From assembly GCA_947503005.1 (NCBI GenBank), contig CANNCA010000002.1:496001-560000 (forward strand): DNA of 64,000 nt, given 5' to 3'. A program made the translations under genes and the position numbers. The DNA comes from an uncultured Flavobacteriaceae bacterium. Its GTDB lineage: Bacteria > Bacteroidota > Bacteroidia > Flavobacteriales > Flavobacteriaceae. Below the pieces are notes generated by a model. It made no database searches. It had not been told where the DNA came from and saw only the letters and a program-made list of their open reading frames with translations. Positions 32,959 to 42,364 of this stretch are shown one piece after another. Position 1 is the stretch's first letter. The number at the start of each line of letters is the position of its first letter.

Positions 32959-35900
32959 ATGAGCTATAAAAAACCGACCAGGATGAGAACCTATATTACT
33001 GCCTTTTTTTGCCTGTTTCTATTTCATTTGGAGGCACAAATTGATACCTCCCAATTCCAAAATTTAGAATACCGCATGATTGGTCCCTTTCGAGGTGGCC
33101 GTACAGTTGGTGCAGTAGGGATTCCTACCCAACCAAACGTTTTCTTTATCGGACACAATAATGGTGGCGTTTGGAAAACAGATGATTATGGTCGTACCTG
33201 GAACCCGATTTTCGATGATGCGCCCACAGGTTCGGTAGGGGATTTAGCGGTATCGCCTTCAAATCCCGATATTATATATGTAGGTACTGGCGAAGGATTA
33301 CACCGTCCTGATTTGGCCGTTGGCGATGGTATCTTTAAATCGGTTGATGGAGGGAAAACATGGAACCACATCGGTTTAGGTGACATTCAACAAGTCAGTC
33401 GTGTAATAGTACATCCGACAAATCCAGACATTGTTTTTGTGGCAGGATTGGGTCATCCCTACGGTGCCAATGAAATGAGGGGTGTTTTTCGTTCTTTGGA
33501 CGGAGGTGGTACCTGGGAGAAAACACTTTATATCAATCAGAATACCGGAGCGGTTCAGGTGGAATTCGATCCTAGTCATCCACAAGTGCTGTTTGCAGAT
33601 ATGTGGGAACATTTAGAAGGACCTTGGGAGAATGCAAAATTCACAGGACCTAATAGCGGTTTATACAAATCAATCGATGGTGGCACCACCTGGATTAAAA
33701 TCACCAAAGGCTTACCAACTACGGAGCAGGGATTGGGAAGAATAGGCGTTGCTATTGCTCCAAGTAATTCCAACCGCATGTACGCGACCGTAGACGCTAA
33801 AGAAAATGGAGGAATCTATATCAGTAATGATAATGGTGAAAATTGGTCATTGATCAATACGGACTATCGCTTATGGGGCAGGGGAAGTGATTTTGCGGAA
33901 ATTAAAGTGCATCCAAAAAATGAGGATATACTATTTGTGGGCAATATTGCTTCTTACAAATCAGAAGACGGAGGTAAAAGCTGGATGTCTCTAAAAGGCG
34001 CTCCAGGAGGTGACGACTACCATCGAATTTGGATAAATCCATTACACCCTGATATTATGCTCTTCGCTGCGGACCAAGGTGCGGTGGTTACGGTAAACGC
34101 AGGCAAAACATGGAGTTCTTGGTACAACCAACCTACATCGCAATTGTATCATGTGAGTACTGATAATCAATTTCCGTATTGGGTCTATGGCGGTCAACAG
34201 GAAAGTGGTGCGATTGCCGTTGCAAGTAGAAGTAACGGTGGGCAAATTTCCTTTCGGGAATTCATGGGGGTGGGAGCCGATGAGTATGCCTATGTTGCTC
34301 CAGACCCCAAAGACCCGAATATAGTTTATGGCGGTCGGGTAATCAAATTCAATAAGAGCACGGGGCAATCACAAGTGGTCGCTCCGGAAGTATTGCGCTC
34401 TGGAAAAGTACGGTTTCTAAGAACGATGCCCTTACTCTTTCATCCTGCAGATGACAACATGCTCCTCTTCGGAACTAACATTGTTTTTAAAACGATGGAT
34501 GGTGGCCAAACTTGGGAAGAAATTAGTCCTGATTTGACAAGAAAACAACCGGAAATTCCGGAAAGTGTCGGTGACTTTAAGACAGATGAAATGAAGTCCA
34601 TGGCGCAAAGGGCCATAGTCTATGCGCTAGGTCCTTCACCTTTGAATAAAGATATCATTTGGGCAGGTACCGATGACGGATTGGTACATGTCACCAAGGA
34701 TAGTGGAACAAACTGGGCAGATGTCACGCCCCCGGAAATAGAGTCTTGGGATAAGGTTTCCCAAATTGATGCAGGTCATTTCGATGAAGGCACCGCCTAC
34801 ATTGCTGTGAATGCCATTCGCAAGGACAATATGCTTCCTTTGATTTATAAAACTCATGATTTTGGACAATCGTGGGAGTTGATTTCCAACGGAATGAATC
34901 CCATGGGACCTGTAAATACGGTACGGGAAGACCATACTGCAAAAGGATTATTGTTCGCGGGAACAGAACGAGAGGTCTATTTTTCAGTGGATGATGGTGC
35001 CAACTGGCAGTCGTTACGGTTGAATATGCCGGCATCCTCAATTCGAGATTTGGTCATTCATGAAAATGATTTGGTCATTGGCACACATGGGCGGTCCATC
35101 TGGATTTTGGATGATTTCAGCCCGTTAAGAGAATTGGCAGAACTCCCGCAAGAAAGTCCATATTTATTTCAACCCAGTGTAGCGACAAGGGTTCGGTTCA
35201 ATATGTTTACTGATACACCTTTGCCGCCGGAAGAACCCACAGGCGAGAATCCACCTGATGGAGCGCTATTGGATTATTACCTTCCAACAGCCGCCAAAGA
35301 AGTTTCCATCGAGATTTTAGATGATCAAAAAGTGGTGAATTCGTTCAGTAGTAAAACTGTTTTACAATTGCCCGACAGCACGAAACTACCGCATCCTACT
35401 TATTGGATTCGTCCCTTAGAAAAACCATCCACTGAGAAAGGGCATCAACGTTTTGTCTGGAATTTACGCTATGCGGACCCTCCAGGCGCGGACCGAAGTT
35501 ATGCGATAGCTGCAGTTTTGGAAAACACACCGGACGGCCCCGTGGGCCCGTTCGTTGCACCAGGTAAATATACTGTGAAGCTAACCGTTGATGGCACAAT
35601 TTTTCAAAAGGAAATTGTTGTCCGTTTGGATCCACGTTCAAAACTTTCACCACAAGGTTTAGAATTACAAACTTCGCTTTCTATGATCGTGTATGAAGCC
35701 TATAAACAATTGCATTCCCTTCGCGAAGTTGCAAAAGTAACTTCAAATAACAGAAAACTCAGAGGCAAGAAGCTTTCGGCAATTAAAAATTTTATTGGAG
35801 TAGGAGAACCTGAAAATGGAGATCCCTTATACGGTAGCATAAGAGAAGTGCAAATCGAAAATGAAACCGTAGTCGGACTTCAAGGGAAATTACTCTATCT

Positions 35901-36018
35901 TTTGATAGTACTTCAAAATGCAGATGCCAAACCTACTTCTCCGACCGAAAAAGCGGTTCAAAAAATGATAAAAAGAACTGAAGAAATGAAAACCAAATGG
36001 CAGTCCATTTCAAAATAG
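32959..36018 (+). CDS. VPS10/BNR propeller protein, paralogue 1
   Basis: A 1,019-residue exported protein. The signal peptide is best seen from Met9 (MRTYITAFFCLFLFHLEAQ), so 32983 is an alternative start. About residues 30-720 are BNR/Asp-box beta-propeller repeats: KTDDYGRTW, KSVDGGKTW, RSLDGGGTW, KSIDGGTTW, KSEDGGKSW and KTMDGGQTW. A beta-rich module follows, then a helical tail beginning at the shared LDPRSKLS segment. Often annotated 'glycosyl hydrolase', but no glycosidase active site is visible; a sortilin-like binding role is as likely. Two paralogues follow in the same locus (36047 and 42365). Confidence 0.9.
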   Translation: MSYKKPTRMRTYITAFFCLFLFHLEAQIDTSQFQNLEYRMIGPFRGGRTVGAVGIPTQPNVFFIGHNNGGVWKTDDYGRTWNPIFDDAPTGSVGDLAVSPSNPDIIYVGTGEGLHRPDLAVGDGIFKSVDGGKTWNHIGLGDIQQVSRVIVHPTNPDIVFVAGLGHPYGANEMRGVFRSLDGGGTWEKTLYINQNTGAVQVEFDPSHPQVLFADMWEHLEGPWENAKFTGPNSGLYKSIDGGTTWIKITKGLPTTEQGLGRIGVAIAPSNSNRMYATVDAKENGGIYISNDNGENWSLINTDYRLWGRGSDFAEIKVHPKNEDILFVGNIASYKSEDGGKSWMSLKGAPGGDDYHRIWINPLHPDIMLFAADQGAVVTVNAGKTWSSWYNQPTSQLYHVSTDNQFPYWVYGGQQESGAIAVASRSNGGQISFREFMGVGADEYAYVAPDPKDPNIVYGGRVIKFNKSTGQSQVVAPEVLRSGKVRFLRTMPLLFHPADDNMLLFGTNIVFKTMDGGQTWEEISPDLTRKQPEIPESVGDFKTDEMKSMAQRAIVYALGPSPLNKDIIWAGTDDGLVHVTKDSGTNWADVTPPEIESWDKVSQIDAGHFDEGTAYIAVNAIRKDNMLPLIYKTHDFGQSWELISNGMNPMGPVNTVREDHTAKGLLFAGTEREVYFSVDDGANWQSLRLNMPASSIRDLVIHENDLVIGTHGRSIWILDDFSPLRELAELPQESPYLFQPSVATRVRFNMFTDTPLPPEEPTGENPPDGALLDYYLPTAAKEVSIEILDDQKVVNSFSSKTVLQLPDSTKLPHPTYWIRPLEKPSTEKGHQRFVWNLRYADPPGADRSYAIAAVLENTPDGPVGPFVAPGKYTVKLTVDGTIFQKEIVVRLDPRSKLSPQGLELQTSLSMIVYEAYKQLHSLREVAKVTSNNRKLRGKKLSAIKNFIGVGEPENGDPLYGSIREVQIENETVVGLQGKLLYLLIVLQNADAKPTSPTEKAVQKMIKRTEEMKTKWQSISK

Positions 36019-36046
36019 AACAGAATAAATTAAAACTAAGACACCT

Positions 36047-39000
36047 ATGAAAATATTACGTTTTACCATGATAGTTCTGCTTTGTCTGAGCTCAGGACTT
36101 GTTGCACAACGAAAGAAAAAAAGCACGGCTCCCGTGATTTCCGAAAGACTTTACGAATCAATGAAATATCGAAATATCGGTCCTTTTCGTGGAGGTCGCT
36201 CCACAACGGTGACCGGTATCCCTAATGATATTTTCACCTATTATATGGGTGCTACGGGAGGTGGTGTATGGAAAACTGAGGATGGTGGAAATACTTGGAA
36301 TAATATTTCCGATGGCTATTTTAACACTACAGGAATTGGAGACATTACGCCTGCACCATCCAACCCCAATATCATTTATGTGGGTACCGGGGAATCTCCA
36401 GTACGTGGTGTAAAGACTTCCCATGGCGATGGACTTTACAAGTCAACCGATGCCGGTAAGACTTGGAAACACATGGGGCTTGAAAAAACGAGACATATTA
36501 GTGATGTCTACGTGCATCCGAAAAATCCTGATAAAGTATTTGTAGCTGCTCAAGGTAATCCCTGGGGACCGAACGAAGAACGTGGTGTGTATCTGTCTGA
36601 AGATGGGGGAGAAACCTTTGAGAAAATTCTATATGTAAACCAGAATTCAGGTATTGTCGATATGACAGTGGATCCCAATAACCCAGATTTTATGATGGTG
36701 GCTTCTTGGGAGTTTTGGCGCAAACCATGGGTCGTACATAATGGTGGGCCTGGCTGCCGTATTTATAAAACCACTGATGGTGGTAAAAATTGGAAGGAAA
36801 TCACCAAAGGATTGCCGGAACTGAAAGGAAAAATGGGAGTCGATATTTCGCCCGCAAATCCCAATATCGTGTATATCGCCATTGATGCTGTAGGTGACAA
36901 AGCAGGTGTCTACCGCTCCGAAGACGCCGGAGAAAGTTTCAAGCAAATGACAAATGACGCTACTACGTATGCACGTTCTTGGTACTATATGCACATCATT
37001 GCAGACCCCATTGATGAAGATGAAGTTTGGGTAATGAACAGTTTTGCCATGAAATCGATTGACGGCGGAAAAACCTTTAAAGGAATGAAAGGTAGCCATG
37101 TGGATCATCACGACCTATGGATTAATCCGAACAATAATGATATTATGGTCAATGCCAACGATGGTGGTGGTTCGGTCACCTTTAATGGTGGAAAAACCTG
37201 GTCAACTATGTACAATCAGCCTACAGGTCAGTTTTACCGGTTGATTACCGATAACGGTCATCCATATCGCATATATTCAGGACAACAGGACAATAGCACC
37301 ATAGCAATCGATAGCCGCGTAGTGGATAACGGTATCGGAGAAATGCATTGGGATGTTATGCGGGCCGGAGAATCGTCAACGGTTGCCGTAGACCCTGATA
37401 ATCCACGTTTTGTGTATTCGACCTACTTCGCAAGTAATTTTGTGGAATGGGACCGTGATATCGATAATACGCGAACGGTAATGCCTTATCCCACACGGGT
37501 AACAGGCGAACAACCAAAAAACCTAAAGTACCGCGCCAATTGGAACGGACCTGTAATTGTTTCTCCCCATAATCCAAACGTGATTTATTATGGTTCTCAG
37601 TACGTAATGAAATCCTCCGATAGGGGCGTCACTTGGGAAGTGTTGAGCGAAGATTTGACCCGTAATGATAAGGAACATCAAGGCAAAGGTGGAGAACCGA
37701 TTAGCAATGAGCAGATTACTGCGGAGAGCTACAACAATTTGTTCAATATCGAAGAATCATCCTTAAGAGAAGGAGTCATTTGGGTCGGCTCTGATGATGG
37801 ATTGGTGCACGTCACTCAAGATGGTGGGAAAACTTGGACCAACGTGACTCCCAACGGACTTAAAGAAAGCATCATCAACGTGGTAGAACCTTCCCCTCAT
37901 GATGCTGCTACTGCTTATATCGCGGTTGCAGGCTATAAAATGAATGATTTTACACCTTATATATTTAAGACAAATAACTATGGGGCCACCTGGACGAAAA
38001 TCGTTAACGGAATTCCTGGAAACACCTTTGCAAGAAGTGTCCGTGAAGACCCTGATAGAAAAGGATTGTTGTATGCTGGGACCGAAACCGGAGTTTTTGT
38101 TTCATTCGATGACGGTAACCAATGGTTGCCATTGCAAAATAATTTACCCGAAGTTCCGATAACTGATTTGAGAGTAAAACGAAAAGATTTGGTAGTTGCC
38201 ACTCAGGGAAGGGCTTTATGGATCTTAGATGATTTGACGCCATTGCATCAAATTTCCGATGAAATTGCCAATGCAGATTATTACCTTTTTAAACCTAATG
38301 ATACCAACGCAGAGCTTTCGGTGGCCTACAGTATTGACGGGGGATTTGGAGAAAACCCTCCGCAGGGCGCTCAAATTAATTATGTATTGAACAAAGAGAT
38401 TTCCGATGACATTCCGATGTCATTGGAAATTAGGAATGATAGCGGCGAGGTAGTTCATTCAGAGTTTTCTCATCTGACTAAAGTAGGATGCGATTCCTTG
38501 ATTAAGCCTCAATTAAGGCGTAAGAAGGGGTCACATCGCTATTCTTGGAACATGAAAATTGGTCGTTTTGATTGTCTTACCGAATTATATACTACCAATC
38601 GTGATTTAACCGCCTATAATGCAGCTCCCGGAAAGTATACGGTTCGTTTGAACATTGGAGATTTCACTCAAGATCAAGATTTTGAAATTACCATCGATCC
38701 ACGAATCGCTAATAGTATCGAAAATGTAACGGCCGCGTATCAAGAACGTGATAAAATTTCCAAATCCATTTATGAAGGTGCAACTCAGATGGCAAAGGGC
38801 GTACGCGACCTTCAAAAAATTAAGCAGCAATTAGATTTTGTGCTTTCGGCCACTGATGATGAAAATCTCAAAAAGCAGGGTATAAATCTAAATCAAACTT
38901 TGGACGATTGGATTTCCAAGATTCTCCAAAAGGAAATGCGAACGTTTCAAAGTAATTACATGTTCGAAGCGCGACTGCTCATCAAGTTCAAGGACTTCTT

Positions 39001-39178
39001 GAACCGCATCGGAAAAGGAAATTTGCCTGTTACACAAGGTACACGCGATGTAACAGAAGATTATTTACAACAGTGGCAAGCTCTGAAATCGAGTTTGAAT
39101 ACCATTAAGGGTAGTGAGGTTGCTAAATACAACAAGCTATTAGAAGCAGCCGGTTTACCAGAGCTGTACTGGCCATAA
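36047..39178 (+). CDS. VPS10/BNR propeller protein, paralogue 2
   Basis: A 1,043-residue exported protein with signal MKILRFTMIVLLCLSSGLVAQ. It has the same architecture as the previous gene: start motif MKYRNIGPFRGGRSTTV, Asp-boxes KTEDGGNTW, KSTDAGKTW, LSEDGGETF, KTTDGGKNW, RSEDAGESF and VTQDGGKTW, then the Ig-like segment ending in FEITIDPRIANS and a coiled helical tail. It lies 28 bp after paralogue 1, so probably in one transcript. No catalytic motif of a known hydrolase is visible. The next gene (class V aminotransferase) begins 39 bp later. Confidence 0.9.
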   Translation: MKILRFTMIVLLCLSSGLVAQRKKKSTAPVISERLYESMKYRNIGPFRGGRSTTVTGIPNDIFTYYMGATGGGVWKTEDGGNTWNNISDGYFNTTGIGDITPAPSNPNIIYVGTGESPVRGVKTSHGDGLYKSTDAGKTWKHMGLEKTRHISDVYVHPKNPDKVFVAAQGNPWGPNEERGVYLSEDGGETFEKILYVNQNSGIVDMTVDPNNPDFMMVASWEFWRKPWVVHNGGPGCRIYKTTDGGKNWKEITKGLPELKGKMGVDISPANPNIVYIAIDAVGDKAGVYRSEDAGESFKQMTNDATTYARSWYYMHIIADPIDEDEVWVMNSFAMKSIDGGKTFKGMKGSHVDHHDLWINPNNNDIMVNANDGGGSVTFNGGKTWSTMYNQPTGQFYRLITDNGHPYRIYSGQQDNSTIAIDSRVVDNGIGEMHWDVMRAGESSTVAVDPDNPRFVYSTYFASNFVEWDRDIDNTRTVMPYPTRVTGEQPKNLKYRANWNGPVIVSPHNPNVIYYGSQYVMKSSDRGVTWEVLSEDLTRNDKEHQGKGGEPISNEQITAESYNNLFNIEESSLREGVIWVGSDDGLVHVTQDGGKTWTNVTPNGLKESIINVVEPSPHDAATAYIAVAGYKMNDFTPYIFKTNNYGATWTKIVNGIPGNTFARSVREDPDRKGLLYAGTETGVFVSFDDGNQWLPLQNNLPEVPITDLRVKRKDLVVATQGRALWILDDLTPLHQISDEIANADYYLFKPNDTNAELSVAYSIDGGFGENPPQGAQINYVLNKEISDDIPMSLEIRNDSGEVVHSEFSHLTKVGCDSLIKPQLRRKKGSHRYSWNMKIGRFDCLTELYTTNRDLTAYNAAPGKYTVRLNIGDFTQDQDFEITIDPRIANSIENVTAAYQERDKISKSIYEGATQMAKGVRDLQKIKQQLDFVLSATDDENLKKQGINLNQTLDDWISKILQKEMRTFQSNYMFEARLLIKFKDFLNRIGKGNLPVTQGTRDVTEDYLQQWQALKSSLNTIKGSEVAKYNKLLEAAGLPELYWP

Positions 39179-39217
39179 TACTTGAAAATCAGTTTTAAGA
39201 AATGCGAAATAAATTTT

Positions 39218-40498
39218 ATGAATAATCGAAGGAAATTTTTAAGAACAGGTGCTTTGGCTGCTTTAGCTGCTCCCTTGGCTTCTTTAGATACCCAAAAAAG
39301 TTGGTCGCTCGAAGCCCTTAAAATGTCTTATGCCGATACTGAGGCATATTGGCGAATGATCCGTAAACAATTTCCCCTAAAGGAAGGACAGACCTACTTC
39401 AATAATGGTACTATGGGCCCATCTCCGGGGTATGTTTTGGATACCATGATGAATCACATGTTGCATTTCAATAAAGAAGCAGCTACTATTGATTATAAAG
39501 ATGGCTCAGGGCCAGAATTATTGAGTGGTTATTTTCCATATGAAGAACTACGAACCAAATTGGCAAAAATCATCAATTGTGATTTCAAGGAGTTATCATT
39601 GGTACAAAATGCCACTTTTGGAATGAACTACGTTGGAATGGGCCTAGAATTGAAAAAAGGGGATGAACTCCTAAACACTGACCAGGAACATGGAGGCGGT
39701 TTTGGTGCGTGGCAAGTGCTAGCTAAACGAAAGGGGTGTGTTTACAAACAAGCTAAGATTCCAGTTCCCGTTAATGATCCTCAGGAAATATTTGATGCCA
39801 TCTTTAAGGAAGTGACCCGTAAAACCAAGGTGATTGCAATTCCGCATATTGTTTCAGTTTACGGTACCATAATGCCTGTAAAGGAAATTTGTTCAGAGGC
39901 AAGAAAACGAGGTATTTTCACGGTTTTAGACGGTGCCCAATGCGTCGGACAAATTAAGGTCGATGTAAAAGACATTGGCTGTGATGCCTATTATTCAAGC
40001 CTACATAAGTGGATGCTGGCTCCGGCCGGAAACGGAATTTTATACATCAATAGAAATGAGGCCCCAAAAATCTGGTCCACTATAGCGAGCTACAACTGGG
40101 ACAACCAAGAAGATCACGGCTTTCGTTTAATGCAAAACGGAACAGGGAATCCAGCACTTTTGGCCGGGTTTGATGCCGCAGTCGATTTTTTCAATACCGT
40201 CGGTGAAGACCGATGGATTAATAGAATCAAAGAGCTTGGGTCCCATCTACGAAATGGATTGAAAGAAATGCCACATGTGACCCTCCATTCCTCAACAAAT
40301 GAGGCCATGGCAGCCGGATTAACCACCTATTCCGTGAAAGGCTTAACGGGTCCCGAATTACAAAAAACTTTGTGGGAAAGAGAACGCCTACAACCACGTT
40401 CGGTTGGCGACGAACTGCTACGACACTCGGTACATATTTATAATTCCAAAGCGGAAATTGATAGCGCACTTCAAGTAATCCATTCCCTCGAGTCTTGA
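39218..40498 (+). CDS. Tat-exported class V aminotransferase (isopenicillin N epimerase-like)
   Basis: The ORF track begins at a TTG (39182); ATG 39218 is chosen because it gives the twin-arginine signal MNNRRKFLRTGALAALAAPLA. The 426-residue PLP enzyme has the fold-type I class V domain: NNGTMGPSP substrate/cofactor loop, Asp238 in VLDGAQCVGQ pairing with the pyridine nitrogen, and the Schiff-base Lys264 in SSLHKWMLAP. The family covers cysteine desulfurases, epimerases and aminotransferases acting on amino acids or peptides. Tat export fits folding with PLP in the cytoplasm. It sits between VPS10-like paralogue 2 and gamma-glutamyltransferase. Confidence 0.9.
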   Translation: MNNRRKFLRTGALAALAAPLASLDTQKSWSLEALKMSYADTEAYWRMIRKQFPLKEGQTYFNNGTMGPSPGYVLDTMMNHMLHFNKEAATIDYKDGSGPELLSGYFPYEELRTKLAKIINCDFKELSLVQNATFGMNYVGMGLELKKGDELLNTDQEHGGGFGAWQVLAKRKGCVYKQAKIPVPVNDPQEIFDAIFKEVTRKTKVIAIPHIVSVYGTIMPVKEICSEARKRGIFTVLDGAQCVGQIKVDVKDIGCDAYYSSLHKWMLAPAGNGILYINRNEAPKIWSTIASYNWDNQEDHGFRLMQNGTGNPALLAGFDAAVDFFNTVGEDRWINRIKELGSHLRNGLKEMPHVTLHSSTNEAMAAGLTTYSVKGLTGPELQKTLWERERLQPRSVGDELLRHSVHIYNSKAEIDSALQVIHSLES

Positions 40499-40540
40499 TG
40501 TTGCCTGTGCTTTTTTAATGAAAAATGATAATACCATTCC

Positions 40541-42244
40541 ATGAAATCTAATACTTATAAAATACTTTGTTTTTTAGTCGTTTTAAGTTTTAGCGGATAT
40601 GCTCAAGACCGCTTAACCGGAGAAAGCTTCACAACTCGTTCCGAAATACTAGCAAAAAACGGCATGGCCGCGACGAGTCAACCCTTAGCGACGCAAGTGG
40701 CCCTTGACATACTGAAGAAAGGGGGTAGTGCCATGGATGCTGCCATAGCCGCAAATGCAATGCTTGGTCTGGTAGAACCTGCAAGTTGCGGAATTGGGGG
40801 CGATATTTTTGCGATTGTTTGGAGCGCAAAAGACCAAAAACTCTTTGGCTTCAATGGAAGTGGAAGAGCTCCAAAATCGCTCACCATTGACTATTTCATG
40901 GAAAAGGACATGAAGTATGTACCCTTTTATGGACCATTACCAGTAACGGTTCCTGGTTGTGTGGATGGGTGGTTCGCCTTGCATGATAAATTCGGAAAAC
41001 TTCCTATGGAAGATTTACTAGCTCCTGCCATTCAATATGGTCGTGAAGGTTTTCCGGTTTCCGAGGTCATTGCCTATGAAATGGCCTCTAATTATGAAGT
41101 TTTGAAAGACCAACCCGGTTTTGCCAACACTTATATGCCAAAAGGAAGACCTCCAGTGAAAGGAGAAGTGTTTCAGAATACTGATTTGGCAAATACCTAT
41201 GAACAGATTTCAAAAAAAGGACGCGATGCCTTTTATAAAGGTGCTATTGCAAAAACTATCGCGGCATACATGAAAAAGCACGGTGGATTTATAACCTTGG
41301 ATGATTTGTCCGCCCACACTTCAAATTTCATAGAACCCGTATCCGTAAATTATCGTGGCTATGAAGTTTGGGAACTTCCACCAAACGGTCAAGGAACTGC
41401 AGCCCTGCAAATGTTGAATATTTTGGAAGGATTCGACATTGCCTCCATGGGATTTGGAAGTCCTGAATACCTTCATGTTCTGACTGAAGCCAAAAAACTT
41501 GCCTATGAAGACCGCGCCAAGTTCTATGCCGACCCCGAATTCAATAAGATTCCTTTAGATGCTTTGTTATCGGAAGCGTATACTGGAAAACGTAAGGGAC
41601 TTATTGATGTAAATAAAGCAGCTAATTCATATCCTGCAGGGGATTTGGAAATAGAAACGGGAAATACAACCTATTTGACCGTCGCCGATAAAGACGGCAA
41701 TATGGTGTCTTTGATTCAAAGTATTTATTCAGAATTCGCATCGGGAATGGTGCCCGATGGTTTGGGTTTCGTACTCCAAAATCGAGGACAAATGTTCAAT
41801 GTACAGGATAGGACACATGCGAACGCTCTAGAACCTGGCAAGAGACCGTTCCACACGATTATTCCTGCCTTTATCACCAAAGAAGGCAAACCTTGGGTGA
41901 GTTTTGGATTGATGGGAGGTGCTGTGCAACCTCAAGGCCATGCCCAAATCATAGTAAATGTGGTGGATTTCGGAATGAACCTGCAGGAAGCTGGAGATGC
42001 CCCTAGGATGAGACATCGCGGTAGTTCGCAACCCACAGGTTCTCAAATGACCAACGGCGGAACCTTGTATTTGGAAAGTGGATTTAATCCAGAAACCGTT
42101 AGGGAACTGCGAAAGAAAGGACATAAAATCGGTTTTGGTGTCGGGATGTTCGGCGGCTATCAAGCCATAGGTGTCGATTTGAAGAACGGAGTATACACTG
42201 GTGCCTCAGAATCCCGAAAAGATGGGCAGGCCGCGGGGTATTGA
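40541..42244 (+). CDS. ggt: Gamma-glutamyltransferase, exported
   Basis: A 567-residue Ntn-hydrolase precursor with signal MKSNTYKILCFLVVLSFSGYAQ. Landmarks are AATSQPLATQVALDILKKGGSAMDAAIA, EPASCGIGGDIFAI, and the autoprocessing site before Thr376 in GNTTYLTVADKDGN, which becomes the nucleophile of the small subunit. The small-subunit residues SIYSEFASGMVPDGLGF and the GLMGGAVQPQGH-type loop are present. It hydrolyses or transfers gamma-glutamyl groups of glutathione or gamma-glutamyl peptides in the periplasm. Together with the neighbouring PLP enzyme it could recycle sulfur or amino acids from peptides (inference). Confidence 0.93.
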   Translation: MKSNTYKILCFLVVLSFSGYAQDRLTGESFTTRSEILAKNGMAATSQPLATQVALDILKKGGSAMDAAIAANAMLGLVEPASCGIGGDIFAIVWSAKDQKLFGFNGSGRAPKSLTIDYFMEKDMKYVPFYGPLPVTVPGCVDGWFALHDKFGKLPMEDLLAPAIQYGREGFPVSEVIAYEMASNYEVLKDQPGFANTYMPKGRPPVKGEVFQNTDLANTYEQISKKGRDAFYKGAIAKTIAAYMKKHGGFITLDDLSAHTSNFIEPVSVNYRGYEVWELPPNGQGTAALQMLNILEGFDIASMGFGSPEYLHVLTEAKKLAYEDRAKFYADPEFNKIPLDALLSEAYTGKRKGLIDVNKAANSYPAGDLEIETGNTTYLTVADKDGNMVSLIQSIYSEFASGMVPDGLGFVLQNRGQMFNVQDRTHANALEPGKRPFHTIIPAFITKEGKPWVSFGLMGGAVQPQGHAQIIVNVVDFGMNLQEAGDAPRMRHRGSSQPTGSQMTNGGTLYLESGFNPETVRELRKKGHKIGFGVGMFGGYQAIGVDLKNGVYTGASESRKDGQAAGY

Positions 42245-42364
42245 TTGACGAAATAGTTAAATGTAAGCCTAACCGAATAGTGCATGGTGAAAAAGACGAA
42301 TACCAACTATATGTTTACTATTTGGACACAAACCTTTGAACTAATCAATTTGAGACTTTATAAT

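Noticed and set aside
36647-37111. 154-residue minus-strand ORF inside VPS10-like paralogue 2
   Set aside because: Antisense to well-conserved Asp-box repeats, with no recognisable domain or start context.
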